From Alteromonas oceanisediminis (GTDB taxonomy: Bacteria; Pseudomonadota; Gammaproteobacteria; Enterobacterales; Alteromonadaceae), in contig NZ_JAHCTA010000009.1 in NCBI RefSeq assembly GCF_018474025.1, positions 1-64,000 on the forward strand: 64,000 nt of DNA. The letters are read 5' to 3'. The translations under genes and the position numbers were made by a program. This document shows, one piece after another, positions 1-8,697 of this stretch (its first letter is position 1; every line of letters begins with the position of its first letter). The notes beneath the pieces were generated by a model that was given only the letters and a program-made list of their open reading frames with translations, searched no databases and was not told where the DNA came from.

Positions 1-48
1 GTTGTGGCGAAAATCCTAGCGTAAGCGGGCACCCACACAGTGTATTCG

Positions 49-73
49 AAAGGCCGCATCAGCGGCCTTTTTT
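49..73. terminator. Rho-independent terminator
   Basis: A GC-rich stem (AAGGCCGC paired with GCGGCCTT, loop ATCA) is followed by a run of T. It would end a transcript entering from the left edge of the window, whose gene lies outside. Confidence 0.75.
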
Positions 74-129
74 GTGCGTGCGATTTGCTCTGTTGACTCA
101 TTGACGAGCGGGTTTAGCCTTCTCAAACA

Positions 130-154
130 CGCCGTGAATACGTCCGTGTAGGCT
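130..154 (-). repeat. Left arm of a diverged inverted repeat
   Basis: The reverse complement of this stretch matches 311-335 at about 22 of 25 positions. The shared word is of the type AGCCTACA..GTATT.ACGGCG. No gene is seen between the arms, so they look like remnants of a dispersed intergenic repeat family. Confidence 0.5.
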
Positions 155-310
155 CGACATCTGCTTCCCTGCAGACGATGGTTTGCGAAGGCTAATCCCA
201 CTGCTGTACGCCTGAAACGTAGGACGTAGTCAAAACATTAAGAGTGGTAGCAGGGAAGCGAAGTTGGGCTTGTTGCGTCAAAGGCTGTTTGGCAAGGATG
301 CCAAACACGC

Positions 311-335
311 AGCCTACAAGGATGTATTGACGGCG
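311..335 (+). repeat. Right arm of a diverged inverted repeat
   Basis: This is the partner of 130-154. It runs directly into the longer direct repeat at 329-390, suggesting that both belong to one composite repeat unit. The roughly 150 bp between the arms hold no supported gene. Confidence 0.5.
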
Positions 336-390
336 ACTTTGTAAGCAATTTGCCTGACTACGCTGGGAGTGCGGGGAACAACAGCGATTT
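329..390 (+). repeat. Diverged 62-bp direct repeat, copy 1
   Basis: By eye, 47 of 62 positions are identical to 699-760 without gaps. The most conserved part is CTGGGAGTGCGG followed by ACA.CAGCGA. It lies just beyond the 3' end of the small lipoprotein gene, and copy 2 lies just upstream of that gene. Confidence 0.6.
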
Positions 391-399
391 AAAAGGAAG

Positions 400-648
400 T
401 TAACCACCAACTACTCCATTCATCACGCCCATACGCGTCCGACACGAACACGCTGAGCCAATAAGATCTTGCCGGCCTAATGGGCACGCACTGATTTTAC
501 ACTCTTGGCAGTAACCAATATGACACGTAGACCCGAATGACACACTAGCAGGCTCTTCACCGTTGGCCTGTTTGCGTTCGCCATCTGTGTAGGTTACACA
601 CCCTTGTATAAGAAAAAGTACGGCCAAGAGGTATTTGATTTTTGTCAT
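400..648 (-). CDS. Small Cys-rich lipoprotein
   Basis: This 82-residue protein is of unknown function. The start chosen is the ATG at 648, because AGGA lies seven bases upstream and the N-terminus MTKIKYLLAVLFLIQGC is then a lipoprotein signal peptide with lipobox LIQGC. The mature part is short and contains six further cysteines (pattern C-x5-C-x2-C-x4-C, then a CSC pair), which may form disulfides or bind metal. A longer reading from 675 would place nine polar residues before the signal and is less likely. The gene stands alone on its strand, flanked by the two copies of the 62-bp repeat. I do not recognise the family. Confidence 0.55.
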   Translation of the reverse strand: MTKIKYLLAVLFLIQGCVTYTDGERKQANGEEPASVSFGSTCHIGYCQECKISACPLGRQDLIGSACSCRTRMGVMNGVVGG

Positions 649-698
649 ACAAAAAGTCCTTCGATTACATTTCACAATCTCATTATAGCCGTTTCAAC

Positions 699-760
699 CA
701 CGGCGCTTTTGTAGGCAGTTTGTATAACTGCCCTGGGAGTGCGGTAGACAGCAGCGACTT
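699..760 (+). repeat. Diverged 62-bp direct repeat, copy 2
   Basis: This is the second copy of 329-390. It contains a perfect 7-bp hairpin (GGCAGTT, loop TGTAT, AACTGCC at 713-731) that is degraded in copy 1. It lies in the divergent gap between the lipoprotein gene and the solute-binding-like gene. Confidence 0.6.
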
Positions 761-833
761 TCGACGCCGAGCACAGTCAGTTGCGGTTGTGTCTTTACTC
801 CCCTATAGTTGATCATATCCTAGGGAATGAGCA

Positions 834-1730
834 ATGCACGTGCATACTGTAATAATTTTGTTATTACTCTGTTTTATCAGTGCTGGCGTGTATGGCGATG
901 ACACGGACGTACCTGCACCCGCCGTGTTAGTGTTACATACAAAAACCGATTTTGAAGACGACTTAGCGTCGGACTCGGTCTTGGGACCTTTAACTCAAGC
1001 TCACAAACTACTCTTTGCCCAAATGGATCAGAGCGTAAATCTTGAGTTTACCTCATTGGCGCGCGCCGACCGATTGCTACAGAAGAGCCAGCCGGTTTGT
1101 GCCTTGTTTCGGCGCAAAACGCTCTCACGACAACAAGCCTATCTATTTTCATTGCCCATCGCGTTTGGCATCAGCCACGCACTATACCAACAGGCGCTCT
1201 CCGCGCCGATTGATCGCAGGTTTTTAAATGAGCAAGGTGAGGTGATGTCCTTATCGGCACTGTTTGATGCCCGACCTCATGAAAATATTGTTGTCATTGC
1301 GAACGCGTCTTATGGCAATGCATTAGATAATCATATTGCTGCCATCAATGCTGACCAGAAAGCGCTGCGGTATGCTGCGGATGTGAACAATTCCCAAGCG
1401 AAAATGTTGGCGAAAGGTCGCGCTACATTTGCGCTGCTTACGCCGGCGGAAGAGGCTGCTCACCGACAGCAGTATGGGCCACAAAATTTTAGAGTTTATA
1501 CTATCGAGGGCGTTCCCAAGTTGGCAAAAGCGCATGTCATGTGCAATCGCCAGCCGGCATCGCGGCGTTACATCGCACAAATTAACCGTGCACTTGAGGC
1601 AGTGTACACCGCCCCGACTATGCATCAGGCCTACCAACAGACTCACAGCGAAAGCCATTGGGGTATTATTCGTTCCGCGCTGCAGGAGTATTCTAATCAA
1701 GCTCGCGTTACGAGCCTGGTAGAACCATAG
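834..1730 (+). CDS. Periplasmic solute-binding-like protein (SBP_bac_3 type)
   Basis: This 298-residue protein starts with a Sec signal peptide (hydrophobic run about residues 5-17, cleavage near VYG-DD). The body resembles the bacterial extracellular solute-binding family 3 proteins common as stand-alone genes in Alteromonadales: a central stretch of the type CALFRRKTLSR..YLFSLPIAF matches the first-lobe segment in which such proteins comment on permissible substrates, and a C-terminal helix ends the second lobe. AGGGA lies upstream of the ATG with good spacing. No transporter permease or ATPase gene adjoins it, so a role as an orphan sensor or binding protein is more likely than ABC import. 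The ligand cannot be told from sequence. Confidence 0.6.
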   Translation: MHVHTVIILLLLCFISAGVYGDDTDVPAPAVLVLHTKTDFEDDLASDSVLGPLTQAHKLLFAQMDQSVNLEFTSLARADRLLQKSQPVCALFRRKTLSRQQAYLFSLPIAFGISHALYQQALSAPIDRRFLNEQGEVMSLSALFDARPHENIVVIANASYGNALDNHIAAINADQKALRYAADVNNSQAKMLAKGRATFALLTPAEEAAHRQQYGPQNFRVYTIEGVPKLAKAHVMCNRQPASRRYIAQINRALEAVYTAPTMHQAYQQTHSESHWGIIRSALQEYSNQARVTSLVEP

Positions 1731-1791
1731 CTTTCTGCGCGGCTTGCTTAAACCTAGTCTGAAACGTTTAGCAAATGCTCAAACTTTACGA

Positions 1792-3714
1792 TTAGTGCTG
1801 CTGCAAAAATGCCAAGCTTTCCTCAAGTAAAGTTTGGCGTGTCGAAGACTGTGTAAACCAGTGGTCAGCTGACGGCGCAATCAACAATAGCGCATCGTTG
1901 TTACCCTGATTGGCGAGTTGCGCATACATGTTTTTTGAATGCTGAACGCGTACCACGGTATCGCGTTCGCCGTGAAGGAGCATGAGAGGTAGCGTGTGTT
2001 TTCCGCCCAATAGCTCAGGAGAGACCCGATTAAGCTTAGCGGTTACGTCATCGCCTTTAATATAGTGTTGGGCCAATATTTTAGGGTCGGCGCCTTTAAT
2101 TTCTTCAATTTGAATGAGGTGCTTCAAATTGCTCACCCCAGCTGATGAAAGCGCACAGCGATATAAAGACTGCGCTTCTACTGCAGCCATCATCGCCACA
2201 TAACCCCCATAGCTATGGCCCAGAATACAGGGTTTTTTACTCGCGACTTTGCCACTTTCCATTACGGCGCGTGTTCCTTCATACACATCTTGTTGCATCC
2301 GTTGCCCCCACTCACCAATGCCCGCTTCCTCATAATCTGAACCGTAACCCTCAGAACCTCTGAAATTGGGCTGGTAGACGGCGTATCCATTCGCAACAAA
2401 GAAGTCGCGGAGCCAGTCGAACGCAGCATCGTCGCGGCGGTGCGGTCCGCCGTGGGGAAGCACTAATAGCTCCGATTTTTCAGCAGTGGATTGCGGTAGC
2501 GTCAGGTATCCATAAATGGTTTTCCCATCACTTGCCTCAAAGTTAAATGCTTGTGTGCGCCCTAGCATCTCACCGCTTACTCGAGGGTAGGATTTGCCCA
2601 GCAAACTTAATTCGCCCGCTTTTTGATCGTAGAAAAAATATTGTGGCGCAAAACCGCCGCCGCTCACCCGTAAAGTATAGCGGTTGCGGTCGCGCGAATA
2701 GGATGTAATTTCGATCTGTGAATCAGGGAAAGTGGCCACTAAATCGGCATAAACCTTTTGTAACGGCTCATCGAAAACAAAAAAATGCTCCAAGTGGTCT
2801 CTTATGGCCGATACGCCAACCAGTTTGCCCGTGTGCAAGTCTTGGCGATAGGCATCATAAGTATCAAATGTGTCGAAGGTAACCAGCGGAGTAGGTTTTC
2901 CTTGCAAGTCATTCAGCGGCACTGAATAGAGCCCTAATGTAGAGGATGCAGACCGGCTTAAAATATACGCAGTTTCCCCTTTGACAGAAATGATTTGTGG
3001 CATAGCCAAGTCACGCTTGTCGTCAATCGTTGCTTGTGAGTAGTCATCGGTCTCGATGTCTCGCCATTGGGTTTGCCATTGCTCGCTGTTGTCGTCAAAT
3101 TGTTGGTAGCCTAAAAGCTCACCTTCATCGTCCACGATCCAACGGTATCCCTCAGATTCAGCGCTGAAAAACGACTTGATCAGTGTCTGGCTCCCGTCAG
3201 ACAGATTAATTTTAAACAAACCGATACTCTGAGGTTGTCTGGCGCCGGCACGATAATAGTTAGACACCAAAATAGCGTCAGGCTGTTTTGGCAGGGTATG
3301 AACGAGTTGAGCGCTTTGAACATTGTACCGATATCGCTCTCCCGTAAACGGCCAATACGCTTCGCCGGTTTGCGCGTTTAACAGTGCCGTACGGAAAAGC
3401 GTAACCCACATCTGTTTAGCTTCGTTGAAATAGGGAATGGACAACGAAAACATCATGCGTTCGTCACTGACCCAGCGTAAGCCGCGAATATCGCCTTCAT
3501 TGACGGCAAAGACGACCGGCTTTTCACTTCCTGCTAACCCTTGTATGACGATAGCATAATTGCCTTTATTAAATTGCTTATACGCCAGTCGTTGTCCATC
3601 AGGAGAGATTTGCATCGATTCGACTTGAGGCATTTGCGCAAAGGCGTTGACCAGATTTTCATTTGCCAATAGTGAGGTTGTGAAGAAGTACAGTGCTGCA
3701 ACGGCGTATTTCAT
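1792..3714 (-). CDS. Secreted S9-family prolyl oligopeptidase-like peptidase
   Basis: The 640-residue protein has an N-terminal signal (MKYAVAALYFFTTSLLANE), a beta-propeller of about 350 residues with repeated S-P-D-G-type segments, and a C-terminal alpha/beta-hydrolase domain. The catalytic triad is visible: Ser in GHSYGGY (about residue 501), Asp in GERDTVV (about 585) and His in ADHWF (about 618). Family S9 members cleave short peptides, often dipeptidyl or acylaminoacyl substrates, in the periplasm. I chose the ATG at 3714 because it has AGGA upstream and begins the signal peptide; an in-frame start at 3783 would add 23 polar residues. It is downstream of, and codirectional with, the lipase gene, with a gap of about 90 bp. 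Confidence 0.85.
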   Translation of the reverse strand: MKYAVAALYFFTTSLLANENLVNAFAQMPQVESMQISPDGQRLAYKQFNKGNYAIVIQGLAGSEKPVVFAVNEGDIRGLRWVSDERMMFSLSIPYFNEAKQMWVTLFRTALLNAQTGEAYWPFTGERYRYNVQSAQLVHTLPKQPDAILVSNYYRAGARQPQSIGLFKINLSDGSQTLIKSFFSAESEGYRWIVDDEGELLGYQQFDDNSEQWQTQWRDIETDDYSQATIDDKRDLAMPQIISVKGETAYILSRSASSTLGLYSVPLNDLQGKPTPLVTFDTFDTYDAYRQDLHTGKLVGVSAIRDHLEHFFVFDEPLQKVYADLVATFPDSQIEITSYSRDRNRYTLRVSGGGFAPQYFFYDQKAGELSLLGKSYPRVSGEMLGRTQAFNFEASDGKTIYGYLTLPQSTAEKSELLVLPHGGPHRRDDAAFDWLRDFFVANGYAVYQPNFRGSEGYGSDYEEAGIGEWGQRMQQDVYEGTRAVMESGKVASKKPCILGHSYGGYVAMMAAVEAQSLYRCALSSAGVSNLKHLIQIEEIKGADPKILAQHYIKGDDVTAKLNRVSPELLGGKHTLPLMLLHGERDTVVRVQHSKNMYAQLANQGNNDALLLIAPSADHWFTQSSTRQTLLEESLAFLQQH

Positions 3715-3807
3715 GCAGAAATCCTTTTTTGGAGGGGCTATCCATGTTCCCCGATCATAGCCTGAACGTATCACTATTAGCAAAAGATCTGTGAGTGCAA
3801 TAACACC

Positions 3808-4500
3808 TTATTTAATCAATTGGTACTGCTTCACGGCGGTATCGGTTTGCAACCCAAAATGACCCAAAACATAGGTATAAGATGCATTCTCATTCCAAAT
3901 CCTGCTGCTGTGCACGCCGCCAACGCTGCACACCCCGGTAGCGCACACAATCTGATCGATATTACTTTTGATGGAATACACTCTGTCACCCAGAGGAGCA
4001 CCGCTTAATCCATCTAAAAACGGGCTTTGAATTGATAATCCATAACGACCGCACGTGGATGACCAAACATTAAAAGGGTATGTACCGCAGGTGCGCAATC
4101 CACGAAATGCGCCAGCGATACCAACGAACGCGTCAACCCGGTTTGAAACGGCGAGTTTGTCTATCTGCTGTGCTGCCAAAGTCGCTCCCATCGAATGCCC
4201 AATCACGTCTATACGTCCTGTGCACGAGCGACTCAGTGCAGATTGGATAGCATTACGTACAGGCGTTTCCTCAGCGCCGCGGTGGTTATTGCATGCTGCA
4301 CAGGTTTTGCTGCCCCAATTGGGCCGTAGGATGTCATTCGCTGCGTAGCCTTTGCTGCGCAAGTAGTTGTAGGTCTCGTCCCAACTATCGGGTGAAGCGG
4401 TGTTCCCGTGCACCAATACTACAGCATCTTTACAGGCAAAAACCGCGCTTGAGCACACAGCAACAAGCATTAACAAGGTAATTTTTAATAAGGATTTCAT
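3808..4500 (-). CDS. Secreted lipase/esterase, alpha/beta hydrolase
   Basis: This 230-residue protein has a signal peptide ending near AVFA-C. It then has the oxyanion-hole segment VLVHGN, the nucleophile elbow GHSMGA and a late GGVHSS segment whose His may complete the triad. The fold and size fit class 2 triacylglycerol lipases (Lipase_2/EstA type), which hydrolyse ester bonds of lipids outside the cytoplasm. Seven or eight cysteines occur in close pairs (CAAC, CGTY..TCG, CATGVC), consistent with disulfides in an exported enzyme. The start has a signal peptide directly behind it. It probably shares transcription direction with the S9 peptidase downstream. Confidence 0.75.
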   Translation of the reverse strand: MKSLLKITLLMLVAVCSSAVFACKDAVVLVHGNTASPDSWDETYNYLRSKGYAANDILRPNWGSKTCAACNNHRGAEETPVRNAIQSALSRSCTGRIDVIGHSMGATLAAQQIDKLAVSNRVDAFVGIAGAFRGLRTCGTYPFNVWSSTCGRYGLSIQSPFLDGLSGAPLGDRVYSIKSNIDQIVCATGVCSVGGVHSSRIWNENASYTYVLGHFGLQTDTAVKQYQLIK

Positions 4501-4660
4501 CGCCGTAATTCTCTTTTATGTTAATTGAATGTTAACAATAGAATGTGGCGCTGCGATTGAATATAGTACTTTGGTGCTGCTTTTTCGAACGAATTGAAAT
4601 TCCCTTGCTCCTCAAGCTGCGCACTGCATAATAGACACTTAATTAACAAAGGACTTAGTC

Positions 4661-5734
4661 ATGTTTTTGCTGTTGGTATATGTGCTCGTTGCGCTCGGAT
4701 TTTCATTTTTGTGCTCAATAGCTGAAGCGGTGATCCTGAGTATTTCGCCAGCCTATATTTCGTCACTTAAACAGCAGAAAAGGCCATCAGGTAAGTTACT
4801 TGAAAAACTGACCGTTGATATAAACCAGCCCTTAGCAGCGATTCTTTCATTAAATACGATTGCCCACACAATGGGCGCAGCTGGTGCGGGGGCGCAAGCG
4901 GCGGCGGTTTTTGGTGATGCTTATCTTGGGTTGATCAGCGCTGTCCTAACCCTGCTGATATTGGTGTTTTCAGAAATTATCCCTAAAACGTTAGGAGCCA
5001 CTTTCTGGCGTCAACTTGCGCCAATGACGGCATTCTTTTTGAAGTATCTAATCATCGCACTGTATCCGTTCGTAAAAATGTCAGCGTATCTCACTAAAGG
5101 CTTCAAAGAGGACTCGCCGTTAAGAGGCTTAAATCGCAATGAGCTGCAATTAATGGCTAAGCTTTCTGCTGAAGAGGGGCAACTGGCATCACAGGAAGTC
5201 GCTTTTGTGCAGAACGTATTGAACCTGCATAAGCTACAAGTGAAGGAAGCTGTCACACATCGTACTCAAGTGTTCTCAGTCGACGAAAATACCGCCGTTG
5301 AAGTCTTTTTTCACAAACATTCAGGTATTGAGTTTTCGCGCATCCCCGTTTTTGAAGACGGCGATAACGAGAAAATCACCGGTTACGTGATGCGCACTGA
5401 CCTATTGCTTGCACAGGCTAGAGGGAACGGTGCTAAAGCGTTGCGTGAATACGTAAAGCCATTAGTGACGTTATTGGGAACCATGCCGTTGTCTTCAACC
5501 TTCAACTATTTCATTGATAATCAAGTGCATATGCTTTTGGTGGTTGATGAATACGGCGGCATTGAAGGGATATTGACGCTGGAAGACTTGCTCGAGAAAC
5601 TACTCGGTGTCGATATTATCGATGAAAAAGACAACACTGTAAGCATGAAGCGTTTGGCGCGTTTGTTCGCCAAACGTCGAGATAAAATCCTCGCGGAGTC
5701 GAGCGTTGACCAAAATGCGGACGGTATTCAATAG
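4661..5734 (+). CDS. CNNM/DUF21 membrane protein with CBS pair
   Basis: This 357-residue protein has a CNNM (DUF21) domain with about four hydrophobic helices in residues 1-140, followed by a CBS domain pair at about residues 190-320. The family is linked to divalent cation (Mg, Co) efflux or homeostasis, with the CBS pair as a nucleotide-binding regulatory module. The C-terminal CorC/HlyC transporter-associated domain found in longer relatives is missing, and the protein ends with a short basic tail. AGGA stands eight bases before the ATG. It is a single gene with divergent and convergent neighbours. Confidence 0.8.
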   Translation: MFLLLVYVLVALGFSFLCSIAEAVILSISPAYISSLKQQKRPSGKLLEKLTVDINQPLAAILSLNTIAHTMGAAGAGAQAAAVFGDAYLGLISAVLTLLILVFSEIIPKTLGATFWRQLAPMTAFFLKYLIIALYPFVKMSAYLTKGFKEDSPLRGLNRNELQLMAKLSAEEGQLASQEVAFVQNVLNLHKLQVKEAVTHRTQVFSVDENTAVEVFFHKHSGIEFSRIPVFEDGDNEKITGYVMRTDLLLAQARGNGAKALREYVKPLVTLLGTMPLSSTFNYFIDNQVHMLLVVDEYGGIEGILTLEDLLEKLLGVDIIDEKDNTVSMKRLARLFAKRRDKILAESSVDQNADGIQ

Positions 5735-5767
5735 CGTTGTATAAGCGTGAAATTGCAAAGCACCTAG

Positions 5768-6217
5768 TTATGACGGCTTTGTGTCCTCAATCATCTGAGT
5801 TAAATAAGGCCTTATCTTGGTCATGTATTGATGCCCATATTCGATCATTTCTTTATCTATCTCAGGTCTTAAGTCTTGATATTTTTTACCTGTTTGCGTT
5901 TCCAGAAAAGAAGATGGAGCGCCATTTTTAAAATATCTAATTAGTTCGTTTAGCTCCTGTTGATTAAACTTTTGAGAATAAATCGGCGTCATATTGTTAC
6001 GCACTGGTACCCATGAGTAGTATTTTTGTTCCCATTTTTCGATTGTACTTCTATGGGGCTCTAGTGATGGATCACTCATGATGAGTATATCTGTCATTTT
6101 TCCTTCGTACTGTGCAAAAGATTCTTTCATACCATTTACTTCCAATAACTCATGAACCAAAGGATTTGCAAAGCTATTAGCATTGATAAAGAAAAGAAAA
6201 AATAAAACGAGTCTCAT
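5768..6217 (-). CDS. DUF2059-like exported protein
   Basis: The 149-residue protein begins with a signal peptide (MRLVLFFLFFINANSFA) and is then all helical and charged. The pattern of a helical hairpin with a late YFKNG-P-SSFLETQTG segment resembles DUF2059, whose function is unknown; such proteins are periplasmic. GAGGG lies just upstream of the ATG. It is convergent with the CNNM/CBS gene. Its base composition is more AT-rich than its neighbours, which may point to a more recent arrival. Confidence 0.6.
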   Translation of the reverse strand: MRLVLFFLFFINANSFANPLVHELLEVNGMKESFAQYEGKMTDILIMSDPSLEPHRSTIEKWEQKYYSWVPVRNNMTPIYSQKFNQQELNELIRYFKNGAPSSFLETQTGKKYQDLRPEIDKEMIEYGHQYMTKIRPYLTQMIEDTKPS

Positions 6218-6593
6218 ACACCCTCTAAAACAGTTATAGACACAATGACTTCCTGTGAAATCCTAGCCTGGGCATTTTCGTGGGTTAGCTGAAAGCCATC
6301 GGGTGCCGACCGGAACCATAATTAGTTTGCTTAAGACTAAATCATTTGGGGGCTGGCATGAATAAACATAGCATGATTTTTATCGACTCGGATACGCACA
6401 GCGAGTTCCACAAAGAAGCTTATTGGTAATCCATTAATTATTTAGCCCCTGCGAGGCTTGAAAGCCTTAATTCAAAAAATTTGAATGAGTTGTCTAAAAT
6501 GTTCCGCTTTCAGTGGTGCGCTACTCACACCATAATTTACATATCAGCTCAGCTGAACATTTAAATATTTTGACAATACAAGGAACTAAAGCT
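6218..6593. other. Intergenic region, little recognisable content
   Basis: This stretch of about 375 bp has no supported gene. A 23-codon reading frame (6358-6429) has a G-rich stretch before its ATG but nothing else in its favour. A short AGGCTT/AAGCCT hairpin near 6452-6467 has no T run. The 3' part carries the leader of the DoxX gene. Confidence 0.4.
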
Positions 6594-7034
6594 ATGAAAT
6601 CAATCGTATCTACTGTACTTAAAACAGATGAAACCTTAGCACCTGTGGCATTGCGTTTAGTCGCAGGCATCATCTTTACTGCCCATGGAGCGCAAAAATT
6701 ATTCGGCTGGTTTGGCGGGTATGGTCTAGAGGGTACCGGCCAATGGATGGCATCCATCGGCTTAGAGCCAGGTTACTTTATGGCGCTTATGGCGGGCAGT
6801 GCGGAGTTTTTTGGCGGGCTTCTGTTATTGTTAGGCTTGCTAGTGCGCCCGAGTGCGATAGTGTTGGCCATCACCATGCTGGTGGCAATTTTTACGGTGC
6901 ATTGGCCAAATGGCCTTTTCATGAGTAACAACGGTTATGAGTTTGGTCTGGCGCTGTTAGCCATGGTCGCTGCACTGGGTATGAGTGGTGCGGGTAGATG
7001 GTCTTTAGACCGTGTAATCAGTGCAAAAGTGTAG
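6594..7034 (+). CDS. DoxX family membrane protein
   Basis: This 146-residue membrane protein has four hydrophobic helices and the DoxX hallmark AHGAQKLFGWFGG at about residues 28-40. The family is associated with quinol-linked or stress functions in the inner membrane; the exact role is unsettled. I chose the ATG at 6594, preceded by AAGGA, rather than an upstream in-frame ATG at 6513, because the family begins shortly before the first helix. It opens a codirectional DoxX-pirin-LysR cluster. Confidence 0.85.
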   Translation: MKSIVSTVLKTDETLAPVALRLVAGIIFTAHGAQKLFGWFGGYGLEGTGQWMASIGLEPGYFMALMAGSAEFFGGLLLLLGLLVRPSAIVLAITMLVAIFTVHWPNGLFMSNNGYEFGLALLAMVAALGMSGAGRWSLDRVISAKV

Positions 7035-7056
7035 GCTACCTAAGCGGTAGCCTTTT
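7034..7056 (+). terminator. Short hairpin terminator after doxX
   Basis: GGCTACC and GGTAGCC form a 7-bp stem around TAAGC, followed by TTTT. It directly follows the DoxX stop codon and may reduce read-through into the pirin gene. Confidence 0.6.
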
Positions 7057-7090
7057 CCAAAAATGATTTGTTAATCTGAGGAGTATCATC

Positions 7091-7786
7091 ATGATCACTA
7101 CAAGAATGGCGAATGAACGTGGTAGCGCAAACTTTGGCTGGTTGAATAGCCAGCACAGCTTTTCGTTCGGGCAGTATTATGACCCAGCACATATGGGCGT
7201 ATCTGCCTTGCGCGTGATAAATGATGATAAAGTGAGCGCAGGCGCTGGATTTTCCACACACGGCCACAGCAACATGGAAATCATTAGCTTTGTAACGCAA
7301 GGCGAGATGATCCATAAAGACAGTGAAGGCAATGAGCAACGTCTTCCAGCCGGTGAATTTCAGCTGATGTCGGCTGGGCGTGGTATTATGCATAGTGAGT
7401 ACAATGCTTCTGCCACAGAACCGTTGCACTTTCTGCAAATATGGATCCAGCCGAATGTGCAGGGCGGACAACCGAAGTATCAGCAAAAACGCTTCGCGCG
7501 AAGAGAAGGGCTGTCGCCGGTTATCACTCCGGATGGTCAAAATGGTACGCTGTCAATAAAACAGGATGCTCAGCTTAGCGAACTGTACTTAACAGAGCGT
7601 CGTGCGGTAGATGTGAGCTTGGCGTCAGCAAGGCGCTACTATGTGCATGTAATAAGTGGCAGTTTGGAAGTTAACGGCGTGGCTTTATCGGCCGGTGATG
7701 GAGCGACCATCAAGGATGAGGCGCAATTGCAGCTCACCAAACACTCAGAACACGCTGTGCATGCATTATTCTTCGACCTTCCTTAA
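7091..7786 (+). CDS. Pirin family protein (YhhW-like)
   Basis: This 231-residue bicupin has the pirin metal-site segment FSTHGHSNMEIIS at about residues 56-68 and the conserved MSAGRGIMHSEYN segment about 45 residues later. Bacterial pirins of this type bind a metal and some have quercetinase activity; regulatory roles are also proposed. GAGGAG lies before the ATG. The gene is followed after 14 bp by a LysR regulator, and is preceded by DoxX, so the three likely respond to one redox or quinone-type signal (inference). Confidence 0.9.
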   Translation: MITTRMANERGSANFGWLNSQHSFSFGQYYDPAHMGVSALRVINDDKVSAGAGFSTHGHSNMEIISFVTQGEMIHKDSEGNEQRLPAGEFQLMSAGRGIMHSEYNASATEPLHFLQIWIQPNVQGGQPKYQQKRFARREGLSPVITPDGQNGTLSIKQDAQLSELYLTERRAVDVSLASARRYYVHVISGSLEVNGVALSAGDGATIKDEAQLQLTKHSEHAVHALFFDLP

Positions 7787-7800
7787 TAGGAGTGTAAGAT

Positions 7801-8697
7801 TTGGCCTACCCCATCAGTCTGGAAGCACTTAAGGTCATTGCGACGATACAACAGAAAGGCAGCTTTGCGGCTGCCGCTGAGGCGCTGTTTAAAGTGCCCT
7901 CTGCACTTACCTACACGGTCAGCAAGTTAGAGCAAGAGCTGGGCGTTACTGTGTTTGATCGCTCAGGTCATCGGGCGAAGCTAACCGCAGCAGGGCATCT
8001 GGTGCTATCCGAAGGGCAACAGCTACTGGATGCCGCACAGCGGCTAACTGAAAAAGTCAAAGAACTTGAGTCCGGTTGGGAGCCTCGCTTGACCATTGCT
8101 GTTGATACGGTATTGCCGTGCCAACCCGTGTTGCAAACGGTTGCTAGGTTTTGCGAGCTGCAAAAGCCGGTCAATATCCAATTATTAGAAGAAGTACTTG
8201 GCGGGGGGTGGGATGCATTGACTACGCAGCGAGCTGATCTCGCCGTGGGGTTAAGTGGCGAAACTGCCATTGGCAATTATGATGTAAAGCCAATCGCCAA
8301 TGCTGAGTTTGTCTTTGCGGTAGCGGCAACGCATTCTTTAGCGTCTGCCCAAGAGCCGATTGCCAGCGACCATGTCAGTCAATACCCCGCGATTGTCGTA
8401 AAAGATTCATCGCGAACACTACCGGATCGTTCATCAGGCCTGTTTGCCGCTCGGCAAACCGTTCACGTTACCTCAATGGCGCATAAAATTGCTGCGCAAG
8501 TCAGTGGCGTAGGGGTGGGGTTTCTACCTTTGCATATGATCCGCCAGCATCTTGCAAATGGTGAACTGGTGATCAAATTCACTGATATCCCACGCCCGCC
8601 AATTCCCTTGTATATCGCCAAACGCAAAGACACTCAAGGCAAGGCTGCGCAATGGTTTTATCAGCAATTAAGCGATGTGAGCTGGTTTACAACATAA
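7801..8697 (+). CDS. LysR family transcriptional regulator
   Basis: This 298-residue regulator has an N-terminal winged HTH (residues about 6-65, with GSFAAAAEAL and VFDRSG landmarks) and a periplasmic-binding-like effector domain. It starts at TTG, with AGGAG eight bases upstream; no ATG gives the complete HTH. Its position directly after pirin suggests that it controls the DoxX-pirin genes or itself. Its last 11 bp overlap the end of the convergent histidine kinase gene. Confidence 0.9.
   Translation: MAYPISLEALKVIATIQQKGSFAAAAEALFKVPSALTYTVSKLEQELGVTVFDRSGHRAKLTAAGHLVLSEGQQLLDAAQRLTEKVKELESGWEPRLTIAVDTVLPCQPVLQTVARFCELQKPVNIQLLEEVLGGGWDALTTQRADLAVGLSGETAIGNYDVKPIANAEFVFAVAATHSLASAQEPIASDHVSQYPAIVVKDSSRTLPDRSSGLFAARQTVHVTSMAHKIAAQVSGVGVGFLPLHMIRQHLANGELVIKFTDIPRPPIPLYIAKRKDTQGKAAQWFYQQLSDVSWFTT

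Noticed and set aside
5737-5931. 64-codon rightward frame after the CNNM/CBS gene
   Set aside because: It is antisense to the DUF2059-like gene, has no Shine-Dalgarno sequence and no recognisable protein feature.
6358-6429. 23-codon frame before doxX
   Set aside because: A G-rich stretch precedes the ATG but the peptide has no recognisable character and the region shows no other sign of a gene.
7040-7540. 166-codon leftward frame opposite the pirin gene
   Set aside because: It is a shadow of the well supported pirin gene on the other strand.
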